Source of the DNA: Branchiostoma floridae
Taxonomy: Eukaryota; Chordata; Leptocardii; Amphioxiformes; Branchiostomatidae
DNA length: 36,913 nucleotides
Reading direction: 5' to 3'
NCBI RefSeq assembly: GCF_000003815.2
Contig: NW_023365699.1
Span: 68,997 to 105,909 of the forward strand
The notes under the pieces were generated by a model. The model did not search any database. It saw only the letters and a program-made list of their open reading frames with translations, and had not been told where the DNA came from. Numbering within the stretch: the stretch's first letter is position 1; every line of letters begins with the position of its first letter. This document shows positions 20,701-29,700 of this stretch, piece by piece. Made by a program: the position numbers and the translations under genes.

Positions 20701-23700
20701 TCGACGATATTTCTGACTTTAAGAAGAAAAGATGTTGCTTCAGTAGATTTTAGTTCAGGTCTTGCACAAGAAAATAACTTCTGAATATCTGTTTTTGAAT
20801 GTTTGGCCGCAGGTTTACTTTGGCAAGACGACTGACGTCACCGGCGTGGTCATCAGCGGAGGCGGTACGAACTGGGACCTGGGCAGTTGGGTGACGTCAT
20901 TTACACTGGCCTTCAGCATGGACGGCGCTTTTTGGGTGCCGTACGAAGACAACATGAGCAACAACGTGAAGGTAGGAACTACTGTAAATGCAGAAATGTT
21001 CGCGGTGGATTAATGTTCGCGGTTTTCGCGGTGACCACTTCACCGCGAACTTAAAACTACCGCGAATATTTTTCTATTGTGGTATCAGACTGCAGTCTAT
21101 GGTGTTACCGCGAAATTAAATCCATCGCGAAAAGTCCTTTTTCCCGCTACCGCGAAATTAAATCCCCGCGAACTTAAAATGCATTTACAGTAACCAAATT
21201 ACGCACCCGTGAATTATTTAATCAGGCTGGTAAATGATAACAAGATTGAATAACAAGATTCTTAATCACAGTCAACGTTCCGATGACCATATATCACATT
21301 CTAGACAATAATGGTCATAGAATATTGCCATATACATCTATGGTTTTCGCTTGAATCACCAACTTCAGACAGAACGATTTGCTCCGTTGCACACCGGAGC
21401 ATGCCCATATCCTTTTTGTAAAGGTTTGATGGGTTCTTTAACGCGCGTGAGGTGTGGGTCTCCCCTGACACGGGACCTCTATTCAACGTCCTATCCGAGG
21501 CATGGCCCTAACCGAAGATATAGGTACTCATTTTTACATGAGGGAAGTGAGGATAGCCGTGTAAAATGCCTTTCTCAAGCCCATGAGATCGGTGGCATGG
21601 CAGGATTCGAACTCGAGAAGTCCTGAGCCAAACACGTTGCCGCTGAGCCACGCGATCTCATTGTGACGAGTCATAGACGTATGATGCAATCAATGTTCAG
21701 ATAACTCCGCCACGGACCGTTGTTGTTGTTGACTTCGTTCTAACATCTAAACCTAGACCTTCTTACCTTCTTGCACAGGTGTTCCAGGGAAACCGAGACA
21801 GGTACAACAAAGTGAGCCGTCCTCTACCATCTCCTGTGACGTCACGCTACATCCGACTGTACCCGACAGGCTATGAGGGTTGGGTTGCCATAGTGATGGA
21901 GGTGTACGTCACAAATGGTAAGTTTGCTATATTTCCGTAACCAGTCACGGAGACACAAATGTAGCATATGCATCATCATTGAAAAGTATTTACTCAGAAG
22001 ATATAAAAAAGTCCAATGTTTGCGTTGCTGGTCAACAAAAACATTTCAACGATACAGCATTTTAGAAGTACAACCGTCGCTTATATGCGTACAGTTCTTA
22101 TGAAAGCTAATTCCCTATTTTCATTTGTTTTAAGACGAAAACACTTGGTTGAAGCAAGGAGAGTACGTCCCATTGGGAGTCGGACTGGATCCCGACGATC
22201 CTGCAGAAGTGCCGAAGATTCCCGACCGCGACATGACCGCTTCATCGCGAGGGGACGACTTCTTCCCGTGGCTGGCACGTCTGAACAACGGGAGGGGGCA
22301 GCAGCCGGGGGCGAACTGGTCTCCTGACCAGGGTCTCTACATGGACCTGTGGTTCGACACGGACCAGCTGCCTGACACGGACCAGCTGCCCGACATAGGC
22401 CGACAGTGGCCTGACACGGACCAGTGGCCGGACATGGACCAGTGGCCGGACATGGACCAGTGGCCCAACACGGACCAGATGCCCGACATTGGTGGACAGT
22501 GGCCCGACATGGATCAATGGCCTGACACGGACCAGTGGCCCGACATTGGTGGACAGTGGCCCGACATGGACCAGTTTCCCGACATGGACCAGTTGCCCGA
22601 CACGGACCAGTTTCCCGACATGGACGAGTGGCCCGACACGGACCAGCTGCCCGACATTGGTGGACAGTGGCCCGACATGGACCAGTGGCCCGGAACGGAC
22701 CAGCTACCTGACACGGACCAGCTGCCCGACAAAGGCCGACAGTGGCCCGGAACGGACCAGCTGCCTGACACGGACCAGCTGCCCGACATGGGTCGACAGA
22801 GGTCCAAGACGGACCAGTTGTCTGACACGGACCAGCTGCCCGACACGGACCAGCTGCCCGACATGGACCAGCTGCCCGACACGGACCAGCCGCCCGACAC
22901 GGACCAGCCGCCCGACATGGACCAGCTGCCAGACTTGGGCCAGTTGCCCGACATGGACCAGCTGCCCGACACGGACCAGCTGCCTGACACGGACCAGCTG
23001 CCCGACATGGACCAGCTGCCAGACTTGGACCAATGGCCCGACATAGACCAGTGGCTACAGGTAACTCTGCTGCCTGATCACCATACTCCCAGTCTACAGT
23101 GCAATGGTATACCATCACGGTATGCCACCAGTGGAGTGTCCGGTATGGGCAGGCTATCAGCTGCTGACAAATGTCTAGGGACGGTTTTCAGGCGAAAAAT
23201 ACGCGCGACCCTATGTCGATCTTAAAATCCACTGACTTTCCAGCGATCGCGATGTGCGCCCGAAGATCGTGGATAATGTGACAGGGGTATTAAAACAGCA
23301 TAGCATCCCTTTGCATTGGGTAAGCAAGTGCAGAGAGTGGAATCCAGTAGATGAACTTGGCATAAAGATAAATATGCATTACGTTAATGTGATTTTTTTC
23401 TTCGCACTGCAGATTAAGCACGACAAAATCTACAAAGTTGTCGGTGTCATAACCCAAGGGGCTTACAACCTGGACTACTGGGTGACGTCATACAAGCTGG
23501 CGTTCTCTGCGAATGGCCAAACATGGACACCGTACGTAAACGGCACCGGGCACAGCGAGGTAACGGTCAGTTCAAGTACACATTGTGAGAATAGGGTAGT
23601 GTAACATTAGCCTGCAGCAAGATACTTACCTCCATGAAAAATGCAGGTTTTGTTTTTGGTGTGTGTGTGTGTGTGTGCGTGTGTGTATGTGTGTGTGTGT

Positions 23701-26700
23701 GTGTGTGCGTGTGAGTGTGTGTGCGCGTGTGAGTGTGTGTGCGTGTGTGCGCGTGTGCGCGTGTGAGTGTGTGTATGTGTTTCCGGATATTTGTAGTCAA
23801 CACAACGTTAGAAGCTTCGAATGGATTGTGATGATATTTGGTATGTAGTTAGGGGTTGGGAAGACGAAGATCAATGTAAATTTTTGGGTCCTGGCTTGTG
23901 ACCTTAGTTACTGCAACAGAATTTCCGGTTTTTGTATCTTTTGACCTGGATATTATGCTATTGTCGTGATATTTTGGTGGCAGACGCATGACCACATGTA
24001 CGGTCTATCGCTGGATTAAACGAATTATTCCCCTTAAAGCCTTTTTCGTTTCTTGTTATATCATTCAGAAACCAAAAGTCGTCATGCCATTGTCATCATG
24101 TCGTTTCAGGTTTTCCAAGGAAACAACGACAACCATCGGTATGCTCGCAACCTGCTGGACAACCCTGTTCTTGCACAATACACCCGAATCTACCCGCTCA
24201 CCTTCCACGGGCGGGTTGCACTGAGGGTCGAGGTACTCGTCGAAGATGGTAAGCAGTCTTAATGTGTGCTTTGCATAAGGTGGCATCTCACTGCACTTGG
24301 GGCAGCGGTGTGGCACTGCGGGGTTCCAAAGATTACTCAACGAATTTGAGAGATAAAGAACGAATTTTCTTACGTTGTGTGTATTTTGTTGTCTTACTTT
24401 CACGCAATATCTAAATTATAGAAAATCGGCGAAAATAACACAACAGTACCGTAGTGAACGAATCCCGCAGTGCCCCACCGGTGCCCCACGTGCGGTGAGA
24501 TACCACCTTTAGCCTCCATAGCAGGCTCTCACTGAGGGCCGGCAGTACAAGCGGCCCAGTACAAAAAGAAATGGCCAGCAAAGGTGTATTATGAGCCAAA
24601 AAAAGTCCCAGAAAGCATGTTATGGAGGCTATTGTTTGAAATTTTGTTTATTATATCATAACTATTGCTACCTACATCAACAAATGAGAGCATCACAGGC
24701 ATGTGAATATCCAAAATAAAATCATCACAGGAATGTGGATATGGTCTCTGAAACCTGATTACTACTATTCCTCCACTCTGCCAAAAAACATCACTTTTAG
24801 TGCAATAACACGATTATTTTAAGTGCAATAGAGTCAATTCCACATTACCAAGAGGGTGTTTCTTTGCCCTTTGTTCTAACATTTTGGAACTCTTTATAAC
24901 AACCTGACTGTGATAAGTAACTGTTTAGAACTATTTATAATATCTGTGTGATGTATTAAATATTTTCTGTTGTATTCATACATGTTAGAAACATTTCTAA
25001 CATCAAATACATTATTTGTTAGTTTCTAAACTGTTCCAACATAGATTTATCATTTGTGATCACATGTTCAAACATTGATACAATGTTTTGTATCTGGGGT
25101 AGTGGGCTGGAAAGAGGGCAATTCACACATCCCTGCCAAGTACACGAAATTATGTCTGTCTGCCACCTCACAAAAGACTCACCAGTGTCGTCTGAAGAAA
25201 ATCTAAAAATACAAGAGCCAAACAAAGGACTCAGCTTAGCAGCTTTGGTTATGGGGGCAATAAAAGTTTTTATGGAAAGAAAAAAAATGACACAAATTGT
25301 TGGAACATGTTGGAACAATGGCAAAAACACATAGATGTTTGAAAATAAAGAGATATTGGTATTGTTAATTTCCCAATGTTTCCAACAAATATGAAAAGGT
25401 TCAAAGATGTTCAAACTTTCATTTTAAATTGTTTGAACAATTTAGAAGTATAGTGACTGAAATACTCTTTTACTTTAAATAGTTCAAACATATTACGAAT
25501 ATTATTTTAAAACCCTCTCGGTGACACGGAAATGACCCTACTATGTTTTAATTGCGTATCTACTTTAAACTTGTTATTCTAATGTGTTAGTAATTTTATC
25601 GTCTCCATTGCCCTAATAACGCCGAAGGTGATGTTATAACACCAATTCAGCCGTATAAGGCTGCAAGATGTATGACATGTTGGTAAGTTAAGAAATAAAC
25701 CGTTATATATTTGAATTCCTGACAAGGTTCCGGTTGTGCATCTGACGAGGTCCTCTGTAACGGGACATGTCGACCGAAGGAAAGTTTCTGTCCTTCTTTT
25801 GCCGGATGTGTGCCGGAGCGCTTTAACTATGGAGACGAGTAACTACACTGATTATCAAAACTTCTTACCTTCTTACTAGATATACAGTTTACTTAAGATT
25901 AATAGTTGAAAGTTAAAGGAACTAGCTGATAGTTTGATAAAAAGAGGAAATTATACCTTTATGAGGTTACATTAAAACATAGATGGAAAATACTAATAAC
26001 AATGATAATTTTTGCCCAGGAGGTAATACAGTAGAAGCCGTTTAATTGTACACCCCATTTGCCAGCGTATTTCGTGCAATTATCCGGGTGGTGCAACAAT
26101 ACGAAGTTATACAGCTTTACCGCACCGGTTCGGGATTTGAGGATATGCCTAGCCTACAAGGACATTATTATATAACGTCCTCGATACAAAATACGATACA
26201 AAATAGAAAGCCCGATTAAAAAAAAAAAACAGCCGGATCCTAGCCTCTGCTTGGAGAGTACACTTTGCTGGCCATTTCGTTCTGTACTGGGTCACTTGTA
26301 CTGCCGGCCCGTAGGCAGTCTTTTTCTGTAAAGTTAAGGGCACAACCCACCGAACGTGCAATTTGTCCGTACGTTTTTTTTGGGAGGCCACGTCCGCCAC
26401 GTATTTCTGAAAACGTTCAGGTTGTACAGGGCAGGCGAATTCCATACGGTCCTCGAACGGACTTGAATATAAACGAACGTGTGAACCCGGCTTTAAACAA
26501 AGTACAAATGACTAACAGACAACTAACTAGCTGTCTGTATTGCAGTATTTATTGCGAAGATGTGCTGGAAGCAGTCTGTGGCCTGGAATTGACCATGACG
26601 TTGGAGGAGCTCGGATGTTTAGGTTCGTTGATTCATACCGCTCTTGATAGAAAAAAGTGGGTTTATGTGCCAGGCAGTAAATCGATAGATTTTAGATAGA

Positions 26701-29700
26701 TAGATAGACGGATAGATAGATAAACAGATAGACAGATTCTCGTAGACAGACAGTTTAATTTATGAATAGAAATATAGAAAATTACCCTTGACACATTACT
26801 GTAAATGCATTTAAGTTCGCGAGGATTTACTTTCGCGGTAGCGGGAAAATGGAGTGTTCGCGGTGGTTCTAAGTTCGCGGAAGCGCCATAGAGTGTAAAG
26901 GATAAAATTTCGCGGTGGTTTTAAGTTCGCAGTGCAGTGGCAACCGCGAAAACCGCGAACATAAAACACTGCGAACATTTCTGCATTGCTAAGAAAACAT
27001 TTCGTAGCGCAAGCGCAGTCGGCACCTTGAACCTCTTTATTCTTTCTTGTAGAAATCGACAGTCAGTTCACTCAGTGTTGGGATGACGTCAGTCCTGGAG
27101 AAGACTCTGACGTGTTCCACGAAAGCCAGGCTTGTGACGGCACAAGTGACTGCTTGTCGGGGAAGGACGAGGCAAGCTGCGACGGTAAGACTTTTCCTAG
27201 CCTGTGTTTGCACAATCTTTCGCTGGTTGGGGTTAATGACCCCCACCCCAAGGGCGGCGGCAATTGTAGGGCCGGCCGCTAGGAGCGTGATTTTAGTCAG
27301 GCTAGACTTCTCCGGTCCGGTCTCATTTGTGCTAAAATAGAACATTATGTTGTGGTGTTGACGTAACGGTTACGGTGTGCGCAGAGTCCAAAAGTCTTGG
27401 GTTCGAATCCTTTGAGATGCCAACGACGTTGTGCCCTTAGGAAATGCACTTTACACGTCTTTACTCACTCTACCCAGGTGTAAAAATGGGTACTTGCTTA
27501 GGTTGGGGAGGCTATGGAAGGAGAGGGATGGGCCATTATTACCTTATCATGTTTAATGGTTTTTTTATGTGGCACTATTAGAATAATCTATTAACGTGAT
27601 TTCCGTGCCACTTTGTCCTTGTTTCGGTTCCAAAGCAGAAAACGAAAACTACAGTTTTCACAGAGCCACATATATACAAGGAGGCAATAATACGTGAGAA
27701 GTTTTTTGATTGTGTTACAGACTGTGCGATGGAATGTCCGACGGACCTAAGTGGCGGCTGCGTCCCTAGTGGATGGATCTGTGATGACTTTCAGGACTGT
27801 TTCGATGGGAAAGACGAACAAGGGTGTGCCCAAGGTAGGTGTTGGACCCGTGATCATAGGAAGATCTAGAGCAGTTAAGGTGGTATCTCACTGCACTTGG
27901 GGCACCGGGGTTCGTTCACTGTGGCACTGTTTTGTTATTTTCACCGATGTTTTTGTTTTTAGATATTAGCAAATACGACTAAATGTATGACTTAAAAGAC
28001 AACAAAATAAACAAAACGGAAGAAAATTCGCTCTTTATCTCTGAAATTCGTTGAGCCATCTATGAACCTCGTAGTGCCGCACCGGTGCCCCAAGTGCAGT
28101 GAGATACCAACTTTAATGTTCAACACTTTTGTCTAGCCCGTGGCGTCGTATTGGCGTATAGGTTAGGGCATTTGGCCCAGGACCAAGCGGTCCTTACATG
28201 CCATGGAAAAGGCAATACACAAATTTCCTCACTCTTCAGTCAGGTACAAATGAGTACCTAGCTTCCGTAGGTGAGCCACACATCAAGCAAAAGAATCCAC
28301 CACACTTATTAAAAGTGTAAGTTAGGGGTCCAATCTCGGTGTGAGTGGATCGAATAACTCTGTCCGGATATGTAGCTAGTACAAACCTTGTGTGTTATGG
28401 CTTCAGGTGGTTTACTGGGTTTGCAATAAAACAAATAAACAAACAAACAATCTGTATGTGTTACGAATGACTCTCAATCAATAGAGATGTTCAGTCCTAG
28501 TCTGTGTATCACCTACTCTGCTGTCTGGGGCTGTAATTATAACTGCCCCCCCCCCCCCCCACTAGGAGGCCGCCCGGACGTTGGCTTTGGGTGGGCTGCT
28601 ATAGGCGAGATTTAATCAGGCTAGTACTGTCCATGACAGGTGTGCCCAAACACTGCTTCTTCACCTGCCGTAACAACGTCACCTGTCTGCCGTCACGTCA
28701 GCTGGGGGACGGACATCAGGACTGTGCTGACGGGGAGGACGAAAGACCCAGACATGGTGAGTCGCAACGGTAGTGATACTAGTAGTTTGTGCAAAGACGA
28801 CATAGCCAAGTTTACACAAATGCGCCTGGACACAGACAAGAACTTCCCGAATCATAACCTTATTTATGATTTGTTTATCTATTTGTTTATCTAAAAGTTT
28901 AGTGAATACAATGTGAATACTATGCATCACTAGTCTTCCCGTAGTCATTAGACAAACAAATTACATTAAAAAATGGAGGTTCCGCTGAAGTACCTTAGTT
29001 AGCAAGCCGCTAGGGGGCCCATTATCGAACTTGACATTCGTTTTCCCACCTACCAAATATCATCAGGATCCTTTCAAGCCTCCTCGAGTTATACTGTTGA
29101 CACACACACACACATATAGACACATGAACACGCTCAAAACATAACCTTCTGCCATTCTGGCGAACGTAACAACACATTACATTGAGACTATTTACACCCT
29201 AACGTCACTTACACCTAAAGATACACTAACACTTATAGCATTACTAAAACTATACCTAATACTACTCTGAACATTGTTCAAAGTAAAAGTAATGCAGTTG
29301 AGAGGTCATGTAGCTGAGAGGTCAGAGGTCAGGATCAAATATTCTATATATTTATGTACATAGTTGTCAATATTTGCCTTCTACCACCAGTACTGCAGAG
29401 GTCTGCAAGTTTAACTTATTTTTGATTTTGTTTATGGATTGCTGGAATGAAGAGGGTGCTTCACAAGACTGTGTCACATTGCGATAGGGAATCAGACAGC
29501 TTGGAGCAAATTTCCTCTCTACAAACAAATTGATCGCGACCGGAACGTCACATCCTCAGTTTTGTCTTGCTTCTAGGAGCAAAAGATAATTTAATTTCAA
29601 ATCGCAGTGTTGCCATTGCAATTGAGTCAAGAACCAAATTTTCATCATCATCATCGCGGGCTGCTTGCCCGGACCAAGTCCACCCTGTGACCAAATTTTA

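Larger units (their letters stand above)
20972..21778. other. Gene B intron 7: MITE and SINE
   Basis: The intron is largely made of the TACTGTAAATGCA MITE (20980-21192) and a minus-strand SINE (21427-21656); the rest shows nothing recognised. Confidence 0.65.

Noticed and set aside
22356-23054. CRISPR-like or viral repeat array
   Set aside because: Units are contiguous with no spacers, keep a protein frame and sit inside a eukaryotic domain exon.
22081-23118. Minus-strand 345-codon open frame (Ala-Ala-Gly-Pro-Cys repeats), and 185- and 176-codon frames over the same place
   Set aside because: They arise because an 18-bp repeat without stop codons stays open in several frames. The plus frame with F5/8C sequence on both sides is the real one.
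23660-23780. Open frames of alternating Cys-Val or His-Thr
   Set aside because: Artefacts of the GT/CA microsatellite in an intron.
27357-27425. True tRNA gene, suggested by GGGTTCGAATCC
   Set aside because: The stem sequences do not pair as a full cloverleaf by eye, and the stretch continues into a SINE-like body. The same applies to 10893, 19081, 20557 and 21603.
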